From NCBI GenBank assembly GCA_014075215.1, contig CP046177.1, forward strand, positions 4,030,501 through 4,094,500: 64,000 nucleotides of DNA, read 5' to 3'. Both the position numbers and the translations under genes were made by a program. Origin of the DNA: Flavobacteriaceae bacterium (lineage in GTDB: Bacteria > Bacteroidota > Bacteroidia > Flavobacteriales > Flavobacteriaceae). This document shows positions 9,339 through 16,682 of the stretch, piece after piece. The notes beneath the pieces are model-generated. The model was not told the DNA's origin. It did not search any database and worked only from the letters and a program-made list of their open reading frames with translations. Position 1 is the first letter of the stretch; every line of letters begins with the position of its first letter.

Positions 9339-9468
9339 TTTGTTTATACATTTATAAAAGCATTATTAAAAAAATCAGATTCTGATGCAACTTATCCTCC
9401 TTTATGGTAAATTGTCTATCAATTTTTTTAAATTAAAATCAATATTAAGGATTAAAAACGCATAAAAA

Positions 9469-10095
9469 ATGAAAGCACACACAAAACAAACGCAAGCGGC
9501 TATCACACCGGAGAAAGCCATTGATCTATTAAAAAAAGGAAATGCAAGATTTGTCGCTAATAAAGAAGTTGAAAGAGATTTATTACAACAAGTAGCAGAT
9601 ACCAGTTCCGGGCAATACCCGTTTGCTACCGTACTCCACTGTGTAGATTCCAGAGTTTCGGCAGAATTGGTTTTTGACCAGGGAATCGGAGATATTTTCA
9701 GTATCAGAATTGCAGGGAATTTTGTAAATAATGATATTTTAGGGAGTATGGAATTTACATGTAAATTAGCCGGAACAAAAGCCATTGTTGTTTTAGGCCA
9801 CACCGCTTGCGGTGCTGTAAAAGGGGCTTGCGATGATGCCAAATTGGGGAATCTAACTACTTTGTTAAGCAAACTTAAACCTGCGGTAAATGCAGTAACG
9901 GAACCCAGTGAACTACAATTCAGAAATTCCGGAAATATTGACTTTGTAAATGCGGTTGCAGAGAAAAACGTATATATGACCATGGACAATATCAGAAGCA
10001 AAAGCCCAACTTTAAAGGAGATGGAAGACAACGGAGAAATTAAAATCGTCGGTGCGATGTATGATATTAAAGACGGTTCCGTAACTTTTTACTAA
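9469..10095 (+). CDS. Beta-class carbonic anhydrase
   Basis: Enzyme of 208 residues converting CO2 to bicarbonate. The zinc ligands are visible: Cys and Asp-Arg in HCVDSRVSAEL (about residue 58) and His-x2-Cys in GHTACGAVKGA (about 109-119). There is no signal peptide, so it is cytoplasmic. It is followed 11 nt later by a DUF2490 gene and then a SulP transporter. SulP proteins next to carbonic anhydrases are commonly bicarbonate transporters, so the three genes plausibly supply bicarbonate for anaplerotic carboxylation. The family call is firm; the physiological role is inferred. Confidence 0.95.
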   Translation: MKAHTKQTQAAITPEKAIDLLKKGNARFVANKEVERDLLQQVADTSSGQYPFATVLHCVDSRVSAELVFDQGIGDIFSIRIAGNFVNNDILGSMEFTCKLAGTKAIVVLGHTACGAVKGACDDAKLGNLTTLLSKLKPAVNAVTEPSELQFRNSGNIDFVNAVAEKNVYMTMDNIRSKSPTLKEMEDNGEIKIVGAMYDIKDGSVTFY

Positions 10096-10106
10096 TAAAG
10101 AAAAAT

Positions 10107-10748
10107 ATGAAAAAAATACTTTTCATTGTTACTTTTATGCTAATTTCCCTAAAAATGGCCGGTCAAAATACCGGCTTAGGGAATTGGCTTGTATACATAG
10201 GAAACAAGCAGTTAAATTCCAAATGGAACCTTCATCATGAAGTCCAATACAGAAATTACAATGCCCTCGGAGATTTGGAACAATTACTGCTAAGAACAGG
10301 ATTAGGTTACCATCTCGGTGCTAAAAGTAACGTATTGTTAGGCTATGGATATATCAACTCTGAAAACTTTATAGGAAATACAGATCAGGAAAGAACCATC
10401 CAGGAGCATCGGATTTTTCAGCAGTTTATCACAAAACAAAATATAGGAAGGGTGAAACTACAGCACAGATATCGTTTTGAACAGCGGTTTATTGAAAGTG
10501 ATTTCAGAACTCGATTTCGATATTTTTTAGGCCTGGCTATTCCTTTCAAAGAATCAAAGTATTACCTTTCGGCCTATAATGAGATCTTTTTAAACGGAGA
10601 TGCTGCTGTTTTTGACCGAAACAGGATATATGGCGGCTTAGGGTATCAGGTACAAAAAAACTGGAAAATAGAAATAGGCTATATGAATCAAATTTTTGAG
10701 TCTTCCGGTAGAGATCAAATTAATCTTATTACATTTATAAACTTTTAA
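10107..10748 (+). CDS. DUF2490 outer-membrane beta-barrel-like protein
   Basis: Protein of 213 residues with a signal peptide (about 1-19, ending KMAGQ) followed by alternating-residue beta strands such as WNLHHEVQYRNYNAL and VKLQHRYRFEQRF, ending in a C-terminal aromatic residue (NLITFINF). This is the DUF2490 pattern, predicted to be an outer-membrane barrel. It lies between the carbonic anhydrase and SulP genes with 11- and 10-nt gaps, so it is co-transcribed and may help solute entry; that is inference. Confidence 0.85.
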   Translation: MKKILFIVTFMLISLKMAGQNTGLGNWLVYIGNKQLNSKWNLHHEVQYRNYNALGDLEQLLLRTGLGYHLGAKSNVLLGYGYINSENFIGNTDQERTIQEHRIFQQFITKQNIGRVKLQHRYRFEQRFIESDFRTRFRYFLGLAIPFKESKYYLSAYNEIFLNGDAAVFDRNRIYGGLGYQVQKNWKIEIGYMNQIFESSGRDQINLITFINF

Positions 10749-10758
10749 CTAAAATAAT

Positions 10759-12648
10759 ATGAAAAATCTTTTTTCAAATATAAAAGGCGATGCTTTTGGT
10801 GGTATCACTGCCGGAGTTGTTGCACTCCCGTTAGCCTTGGCTTTTGGGGTTTCTTCCGGTTTAGGGCCTAGTGCGGGGTTATATGGTGCTATCTTTATTA
10901 GCTTCTTCGCTGCACTTTTGGGAGGGACAAATACTCAAATTTCCGGACCTACTGCACCAATGACAGCCGTAAGCATGGTAATTATTGCGGGCATTATTGC
11001 AGCAAATGATGGCGATCTAAGCAAAGCACTACCCGCTATTTTAACGGTTTTTTTACTCTCGGGATTATTTCAAATTGGCTTGGGCTTTGCCGGATTGGGA
11101 AAATATATCCGATATATTCCTTATCCTGTAGTTTCCGGGTTTATGACAGCTATTGGAGCCATTATCTTAATCACTCAAATATTGCCATCCGTTGGATATT
11201 ACGCCAAAGAAAATGCTCAATTTGTAGATCAGTTCAAGGAAAAAGCAACCTCCTCAATTTATGAAAATATGGTGATTGAAAAAGCGCTGGAATTAGAGTT
11301 TGGTGAAAAAGCCTTATCTTCTGAAGATTTTAATGAACTAGTGGCTTCATCTCAAAAAATTACCTCGGAAGATATTAATAAAGAGGCTCAAACACTCGCA
11401 GGAAAAGAAGCTTCCGGGGTTATTGGCACATTAAAAGTATTGCCCGGAGCGCTCAAAAATATAAATTGGTTAGAGTTAATTTTAGCGCTGAGTACCATTA
11501 TCATAATTTATGGATTTAAACGCATTACAACTGCTATTCCCAGCACATTAGTAGCACTTCTTATTATGACAGGAATTGCTGTTGGTTTTGGCCTGGATTA
11601 CAGGCCCATTGAAGAAATACCGGCAGGTTTTCCGATTCCAAATACAGATATTTTTACCCATTTTAGTTTAACAAACATAACGCCTTATATTTTTACAGCC
11701 TTAACACTCGCTCTGTTAGGGGCTATTGATTCATTATTAACCTCGGTTGTTGCGGACAATATGACCAAAACCAAACATAAGCCTAATAAAGAATTAGTAG
11801 GTCAGGGAATTGGAAACAGTATTGCTGCTGTTTTCGGTGGAATCCCGGGTGCCGGTGCAACAATCAGAACCGTAGTTAACATTAACTCCGGAGGAAAAAC
11901 CAGATTATCCGGTATGATTGCCGGTATCATGCTATTAGTTATCTTATTAGGTTTAGGGCCTGTTGCTTCAAAAATTCCGGCAGCGGTTTTAGCGGGCATT
12001 TTAATTACTGTTGGTATTGGTGTGATGGACTATAAGGGTTTAAGAGCAATTCCGAGTTTACCAAAAGACACTTCCTTCAAATTATTTAAAGTATTCTCTT
12101 TTAAAGTAAGTTCAGAAGTAATTGTTATGCTCATCGTATTACTGCTTTCTACTTTTTGGAATTTGATTTACGCCGTAGGTATCGGTTTGGTAATTGCCTC
12201 GCTGATGTTTATGAAAAAAATAGGTGATTTAACAGCTCAGCGATCTGATGTAAAATCTTTAAAAGAAGAACCTTGGGCTGATGAAATCGGCCTTACAAAA
12301 AGCCTGCAGGAAAAAGTGTTTATCAAACATATTAAAGGTCCTTTGTTTTTTGGTTCTACCAGTGATTTTCAACAACTGATAAAACAAATTCCGGCATCTG
12401 CATCTACCATTGTTATCAGGATGGACAGAATGCAATATATCGACCAGTCGGGTTTGTATGCTCTGGAAGATGTGTTAGTGGATTTAAAAAAGGATGGTAA
12501 AAATATCCTGGCTGTTGATCTTCAAAAACAACCTGAATACATGATGGAACGAATTGATATTATCCCGGATCTTATCCCCGAAGAATGTATCTTTGATAAT
12601 TTTAAAGAATGTCTTTCCTGGATTAAAAAACATCAAGATATAAAATAA
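10759..12648 (+). CDS. SulP-family anion (probably bicarbonate) transporter
   Basis: Polytopic transporter of 629 residues with the SulP signature near the start (GVVALPLALAFGVSSGLGPS, residues about 18-37) and a C-terminal STAS domain (about 510-625, with IDQSGLYALEDVL). Between membrane helices there is an unusually long charged insertion (about residues 155-220, rich in E, K and S) that is absent from short SulP proteins. Adjacency to a carbonic anhydrase suggests bicarbonate rather than sulfate as substrate. The stop is 10 nt from the convergent CvpA gene. Confidence 0.93.
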   Translation: MKNLFSNIKGDAFGGITAGVVALPLALAFGVSSGLGPSAGLYGAIFISFFAALLGGTNTQISGPTAPMTAVSMVIIAGIIAANDGDLSKALPAILTVFLLSGLFQIGLGFAGLGKYIRYIPYPVVSGFMTAIGAIILITQILPSVGYYAKENAQFVDQFKEKATSSIYENMVIEKALELEFGEKALSSEDFNELVASSQKITSEDINKEAQTLAGKEASGVIGTLKVLPGALKNINWLELILALSTIIIIYGFKRITTAIPSTLVALLIMTGIAVGFGLDYRPIEEIPAGFPIPNTDIFTHFSLTNITPYIFTALTLALLGAIDSLLTSVVADNMTKTKHKPNKELVGQGIGNSIAAVFGGIPGAGATIRTVVNINSGGKTRLSGMIAGIMLLVILLGLGPVASKIPAAVLAGILITVGIGVMDYKGLRAIPSLPKDTSFKLFKVFSFKVSSEVIVMLIVLLLSTFWNLIYAVGIGLVIASLMFMKKIGDLTAQRSDVKSLKEEPWADEIGLTKSLQEKVFIKHIKGPLFFGSTSDFQQLIKQIPASASTIVIRMDRMQYIDQSGLYALEDVLVDLKKDGKNILAVDLQKQPEYMMERIDIIPDLIPEECIFDNFKECLSWIKKHQDIK

Positions 12649-12657
12649 CGTTACAGG

Positions 12658-13167
12658 CTAAATAATTTTAGGCATCTCTATATGTTCCTCCTTTATAATA
12701 GAAGGAAAAATAGCAGGTGCCATGCTTTTTATTGGAGCATATAAAATAGAATTGTCTACGGTATCCTTATCAACAAAAGAAAAAGCAGTATTTATCCTGC
12801 TAAAAAACAACAACAAAATACTCATTATAAAAGCTATTTTAAGGAACCCAAAAACACCTCCTAAGATTTTATTGACCAGTCCTAAGGCAGCAAAATCGGC
12901 TAATTTTGTAAATAGTTTTCCTAAAGAGGCTATTACAATAACAATCGCTATAAAGGTAATTGCAAAAGCCGTTAAAGAAATATAGTGTTCGCTCCAGTCT
13001 ACATATTTTTCCATAATAGCTGCTATGAAATAGGAAAAATGAATGGCTCCCCATACTCCGCTAATTAACGCTGCCAAAGAAGCAATTTCTACAAAAAGCC
13101 CTTTTGTAAAACCCTTTATAAAACCATATAACAACAGCACTGCCAAAATAACATCAAAAGCGTTCAT
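12658..13167 (-). CDS. CvpA family membrane protein
   Basis: Protein of 169 residues with four predicted membrane helices and the CvpA start (MNAFDVILAVLLLYGFIKGF). In Escherichia coli CvpA is linked to colicin V production and envelope homeostasis; in Bacteroidota the function is unclear. It ends convergently with the SulP gene and follows a small DUF3817 gene by four bases, so the two are probably one unit. Confidence 0.88.
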   Translation of the reverse strand: MNAFDVILAVLLLYGFIKGFTKGLFVEIASLAALISGVWGAIHFSYFIAAIMEKYVDWSEHYISLTAFAITFIAIVIVIASLGKLFTKLADFAALGLVNKILGGVFGFLKIAFIMSILLLFFSRINTAFSFVDKDTVDNSILYAPIKSMAPAIFPSIIKEEHIEMPKII

Positions 13168-13171
13168 CTTC

Positions 13172-13447
13172 TTATTTTTTCAAGTACTTCTTATCTACAT
13201 AAAAAGTTCCAAACGGAATTACAGATGCTGACAAAATAGTCGCAAATGTTTTGGTATTCCATTTTTGGTCTGAGCGCAATACAAATGCTAAAATCACATA
13301 TAACATAAATAAAATTCCATGAGGCATTCCCAACATTTTAACATAACCGGGATCATTTCCATAATATTTGACAGGAGTTGCAATGAAAAGCAATAATATA
13401 TAGGATACTCCTTCCAAAAAACCAATAAGTCTAAAAAAAGTTTTCAT
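13172..13447 (-). CDS. DUF3817 small membrane protein
   Basis: Protein of 91 residues with three hydrophobic helices and the DUF3817 pattern (FFRLIGFLEGVSYILLLF at the start, GMPHGILFMLYV in the middle). An in-frame start exists further upstream at 13519, but it would run into a mobile repeat; the ATG at 13447 begins exactly where the family begins. Function unknown. It is followed closely by cvpA. Confidence 0.85.
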   Translation of the reverse strand: MKTFFRLIGFLEGVSYILLLFIATPVKYYGNDPGYVKMLGMPHGILFMLYVILAFVLRSDQKWNTKTFATILSASVIPFGTFYVDKKYLKK

Positions 13448-13506
13448 TAATTTAAGTATGGCTAAACCATATAATTCTTCAAAGGTACTCTTTATTTTCA
13501 ATCTAA

Positions 13507-13668
13507 GAGACCTTTGCAAAATAGTGATATATTCCGTATTGAAATTGATTTGGCTTCAAATTTCTTCCTTCTCGAAAATTTTAAATCCTCAAAACCAATA
13601 GGTTATTCCGGTTGAAAATGTTCTTCGGGCATCAAACTTTTTTGCCAAATCAATTTTGCAAAGATCTC
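13507..13668 (-). repeat. MITE-like repeat A, copy 1 (162 bp)
   Basis: Terminal inverted repeats GAGACCTTTGCAAAAT; the interior matches the copies at 29210, 33716 and 35390 in opposite orientation. It is flanked by a 5-bp target duplication TCTAA (13502-13506 and 13669-13673). It carries no coding capacity, so it is a non-autonomous element. Confidence 0.85.
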
Positions 13669-13731
13669 TCTAAAATATGGATTGACTTTTAATAATGGTA
13701 AAAATAACCGACATATACTCTATAGATTTCC

Positions 13732-13739
13732 TATTTTTG
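13732..13739 (+). promoter_or_regulatory. Candidate -7 element for moaE
   Basis: TATTTTTG fits TAnnTTTG and ends only seven bases before the moaE ATG at 13747. If it is used, the transcript would be leaderless or nearly so. No -33 box is evident. Confidence 0.35.
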
Positions 13740-13746
13740 CTTACCG

Positions 13747-14169
13747 ATGAGTAATACTTCTGTCAAAATTACTGCTGAGAAATTAGATGTAAACAAATGC
13801 TACGAGTTTGTAAAAGATAGCTCCTGCGGTGGTATTGCTGTTTTTGTAGGAACCGTCAGAAACCATACGCAAAACAAAGAGGTAATTCAGCTTGATTTTT
13901 CTACTTATAAGCCCATGGCAATTAAAGAGCTACAAAAAATCGCTGACTTGGCTCTAAAAAAATTTGCCATCAAAAAAATTGCCATTCATCATGCAGAGGG
14001 CCTATTAAAAATAGGTGGAACCCCTGTAATTATTATGGTTTCTGCTCCGCATAGAAAGGCTGCTTTTGAAGCGTGTGAATTTGCTATTGATACATTAAAA
14101 GAGACCGTTCCTATCTGGAAAAAAGAATATTTTTCGGATGGAGCCGTATGGGTAAATGCTCACCCTTAA
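13747..14169 (+). CDS. moaE: Molybdopterin synthase catalytic subunit MoaE
   Basis: MoaE of 140 residues, normal length. It contains GGIAVFVGTVRNHTQNKEV at about 29-47, the HHAEGLLKIGG segment at about 82-92 and the conserved ETVPIWKKEYF end with the catalytic lysines. With MoaD it inserts dithiolene sulfur into precursor Z. No moaD or moaA is found in this window. The other cofactor genes here (19005-23068) are on the opposite strand, separated from moaE by an IS-broken gene and a restriction-modification pair. Confidence 0.95.
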   Translation: MSNTSVKITAEKLDVNKCYEFVKDSSCGGIAVFVGTVRNHTQNKEVIQLDFSTYKPMAIKELQKIADLALKKFAIKKIAIHHAEGLLKIGGTPVIIMVSAPHRKAAFEACEFAIDTLKETVPIWKKEYFSDGAVWVNAHP

Positions 14170-14219
14170 AGTTTAATACCAAAAAGAATAATTACTGTCT
14201 TAAGTTCATAAAAACATAA

Positions 14220-14239
14220 GGCAGGTGTAAAAACCTGCC
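14220..14239. terminator. Hairpin downstream of moaE and of the convergent pseudogene
   Basis: GGCAGGT at 14220-14226 pairs with ACCTGCC at 14233-14239 around a six-base loop. A second 10-bp inverted repeat follows (TATATACAGT at 14247-14256, its complement at 14276-14285). The two lie between convergent genes and could stop transcription from both sides, though neither has a long T-run. Confidence 0.45.
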
Positions 14240-14764
14240 CTAATGCTATATACAGTTTTCAGATATACTATAAACACTGTATATACCCTCTCAAATAAAA
14301 AATTTCTTACAAATTACTCTGCTGATTTGAGGTTTTCAGGTAAACTGTTGTCAAAAGTTTTTGAAACATTCCCTTTACTAACGGTTACTTTACCCTCGTC
14401 GCTGACTTCAATACGTTGAGTTACCGTGCCCTCTTCAACAACTACACTGCCCTATTTTCGTGTTATGATGTACGGAATTTCCCATTGCACATATCCTGCC
14501 CCTTCCCAATAATAGCCATCTCCGCTCGAAGCGACGTCAAGAATTGGGTTTCCCAAATCCCTGGCCAATTGTGCGTTATGGGGGTTTCCTGCCAAATTTG
14601 CCAATGAACCTCCTGCAGTGGCCTCAACTTCCTTTTCTTCGAGTTCATACGCTGCCGTATTATAATCATCATTATCTGCTTTTACGTGTAGTAATAATCT
14701 GGCAAGCCAGCCCCCGTATTCTATGATAAAAACAAGTAAAAGTTGAGATATTATTTTTACTAAT

Positions 14765-15760
14765 TTATGCAGCAAATTTAAAAGTATCTACATAGGGTGT
14801 TTGTCGTTTGACAACGGCAAACACTCTTGCTATTAATTTGTTTCTAATAATGTTAACGGTACTCATTTTACTTTTGCCTTGTTTTATTCTTTTATGATAG
14901 TATAATTTCATTTCTGGGTTATGTTGTATAGCAGAAATAGCGCACATATTAATAATTGCTTTCAATTTTTTATTAGCCAAATGAGAGACTTTTGTACGTC
15001 CTTTAATACTAGTTCCAGATTGGTAAGGAAAAGGAGCAACACCACAATAAGAGGCAAACTTTCTCCAGTTTTCAAATTTTGAAAAATTGTCAGTAAACAC
15101 AATCATCATTATAGCAGTTTGCATTCCTATACCTTTAACACTAGTAACAAGTTTATAGGTTTCTTTTAACATTATATTTTGGTCAATAATAGCTTGCATT
15201 TGAGTATTAATCTTGTGTATTTGTTTGGTTAGTTCTGCAATCATTTTTTGTTGAACGTCAAAGATTATTTTATACTCTTTTGCTTTATAAATTCTTTTTT
15301 GTTCTTTCAAAGTAACTTTAAAACCAGCTCTTTGTTTGTTAAGTTTTGTCCTTAAAGATAAGAGACTTTTTAGTTGTAATATACTTCTTTTAGGTAGCTT
15401 ACTGGGTTTAAGTTCTTCTTTTAATCGATACCCATATAGAGCAATGCGTTTGGCATCAATTTGGTCATCCTTTCCACGAGCAATACCAATAGATCTTTTA
15501 ATTTCTAAACCAGAAGCTATGAAAAAAGATAATTTTTGTTCAGTTAAAGACACAGATAATAAATGAGAGTACATTCCTGTATGTTCAAATACAAACATGG
15601 TTTCTTCTTTAGAGAAAGACGAATTTTTAAAACTCCACTTTAGCATTAATTTAAATCCAGATTTACTGTTCTCAAACTGTTGAACAATTTGTTTAGAATA
15701 GATACAAACATCAATTAATAATTTACTGACATCGATTCCGATAATTTCATTTGTTTTCAT
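14765..15760 (-). CDS. IS110-family DEDD transposase (copy 1)
   Basis: Recombinase of 331 residues. The N-terminal DEDD (RuvC-like) domain shows GIDVSK at about 8-13, the Glu in FVFEHTGMY at about 58 and DDQIDAKRIALYG at about 97-109. The C-terminal Transposase_20 domain has VTSVKGIGMQTA at about 213 and PFPYQSGTSIKG at about 247-258, which holds the likely catalytic serine. The protein is identical to the copy at 26933-27928, so movement was recent. Proteins of this family use a bridge RNA encoded beside the gene to choose donor and target DNA. Confidence 0.95.
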   Translation of the reverse strand: MKTNEIIGIDVSKLLIDVCIYSKQIVQQFENSKSGFKLMLKWSFKNSSFSKEETMFVFEHTGMYSHLLSVSLTEQKLSFFIASGLEIKRSIGIARGKDDQIDAKRIALYGYRLKEELKPSKLPKRSILQLKSLLSLRTKLNKQRAGFKVTLKEQKRIYKAKEYKIIFDVQQKMIAELTKQIHKINTQMQAIIDQNIMLKETYKLVTSVKGIGMQTAIMMIVFTDNFSKFENWRKFASYCGVAPFPYQSGTSIKGRTKVSHLANKKLKAIINMCAISAIQHNPEMKLYYHKRIKQGKSKMSTVNIIRNKLIARVFAVVKRQTPYVDTFKFAA

Positions 15761-15785
15761 AATTTTGTAATTAGATATTAATAAT

Positions 15786-15925
15786 AGTTACTTAAACTAA
15801 GACCTTTAATAAGGGCAGAAACTGAAATTCTATATGGTTCTAAGTAACTTTTAAAAAGAACGGAGACTAATACGGGGGATGGCTCTAAAAAGCTAGCTGG
15901 CCGCTAAAGTTCACTCCGTTCTTTT
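15786..15925 (-). ncRNA. Candidate bridge (guide) RNA region of IS110 copy 1
   Basis: Upstream of the transposase lie two stem-loops: AGTTACTTA at 15786-15794 with its complement at 15841-15849, and a 12-bp stem AAAAGAACGGAG at 15854-15865 with its complement at 15914-15925. The 48-nt loop of the second stem contains AATACGGGGG (15869-15878), the reverse complement of the element's left boundary at 14711-14720, and CTAAAG (15904-15909), identical to the right boundary at 16042-16047. Such paired matches to both element ends on opposite strands are what a donor-binding loop of a bridge RNA would carry. RNA ends are not defined; this is inference from sequence. Confidence 0.6.
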
Positions 15926-16146
15926 GTGTTTTTGGTTATCAACAAAATAAGAGTTATTAACAAAGAAAAAAAGAAGCAAAAAAAGAAATTTCATCATAAC
16001 TATTATGTTTTTATTTTAAGTAATTATTTCTATTTGCTAATCTAAAGGTTTGGTTGTGGTCCTTCAGGATCATGAGAGGGTGATTCCGTATCTAATTCTG
16101 TTTTAAACATTGGTGTGTCCGGTGCTTGTTCAAATAGTAGTCCCAT

Positions 16147-16682
16147 AATTTTTTCTACGTTTAAATGGTTATTAGTATTTTAATATTCATAGGCTTTCTC
16201 CGGCACCTGTTTAACACCATCAAATTATTTGACGGTTATATTTACTCTAAAACAGGCTTTTCGAATTTCGCCCTTATAATTAAAAGAAAAAATAGTAGCT
16301 ACTTAATCAAATATTTCTCATTTAATTATCTTATACAAAGGTATTTCGGTAAACCGATTTTACCTTTAGGGTATTTTCTTAATTTATAACAATTGGTATT
16401 TTTATTAGTTCCTAAAATTGCATATTTGGGTTTTTGATATTCCGAAATTAGGAAATAAGTAAAACGGAATTTGAAAAAATAGTACAACCGTTTATATAAA
16501 TAGAATAAACGGTTGTATTCTTATTATAAAAGAATAAGAGGGATATAATTTTTTTAGCTTTCGGTTTCAAGATACCCTGAAAGGGCAAAACTCTCTAACA
16601 ATTATATTGGCGGCGATTAAACTCCGAAAACGACGTGGCTTTTCCACGGAAAATTCATACCTTTGATTAAAAGAATTTATAA
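16147..16682. other. Gene-free region with an 11-bp palindrome upstream of the R-M genes
   Basis: No supportable gene lies here. The clearest structure is ACAACCGTTTA at 16484-16494 and its exact complement at 16506-16516 around an 11-nt AT-rich centre. It sits between the divergent pseudogene and the methyltransferase gene, so it could be an operator or a hairpin; no controller gene is visible nearby. Confidence 0.5.
16658..16665 (+). promoter_or_regulatory. Candidate -7 element for the restriction-modification operon
   Basis: TACCTTTG matches TAnnTTTG and lies 18 nt before the methyltransferase ATG. A small hairpin (CGTGG with CCACG at about 16634-16648) lies just upstream. Confidence 0.4.

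Larger units (their letters stand above)
14711..16048 (-). mobile_element. IS110-family insertion sequence, copy 1
   Basis: A 1338-bp segment shared with 26879-28216; the two ends were found by comparing where the copies diverge (CCCCCGTATT at the left, TCTAAAGG at the right). It has no terminal inverted repeats and no evident target duplication, as usual for IS110. It contains one transposase gene (14765-15760) and about 290 bp of structured non-coding DNA upstream of it. The ends include target bases: reconstruction of both broken genes gives the target CCGGGG. Confidence 0.88.
14314..16146 (-). pseudogene. Hypothetical protein broken by IS110 and by an in-frame stop
   Basis: The N-terminal part (16049-16146) begins MGLLFEQAPDTPMFK and ends at PEGPQP; the IS110 copy then interrupts it. 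The C-terminal part (14314-14710) resumes with GWLARLLLHVKAD and runs through EYVQW-like aromatic segments. A TAG codon at 14452-14454 breaks the frame after YIITRK, but the same frame continues for 45 more sense codons (GSVVVEEGTVTQRIEVSDEG) to a TAA at 14314. Removing the IS restores the frame if the target was CCGGGG. I do not recognise the family. Two independent lesions indicate a dead gene. Confidence 0.7.

Noticed and set aside
16165..16389. A 74-codon open frame between the pseudogene and the methyltransferase
   Set aside because: No signal, domain, promoter or composition that supports coding; likely chance in AT-rich DNA.
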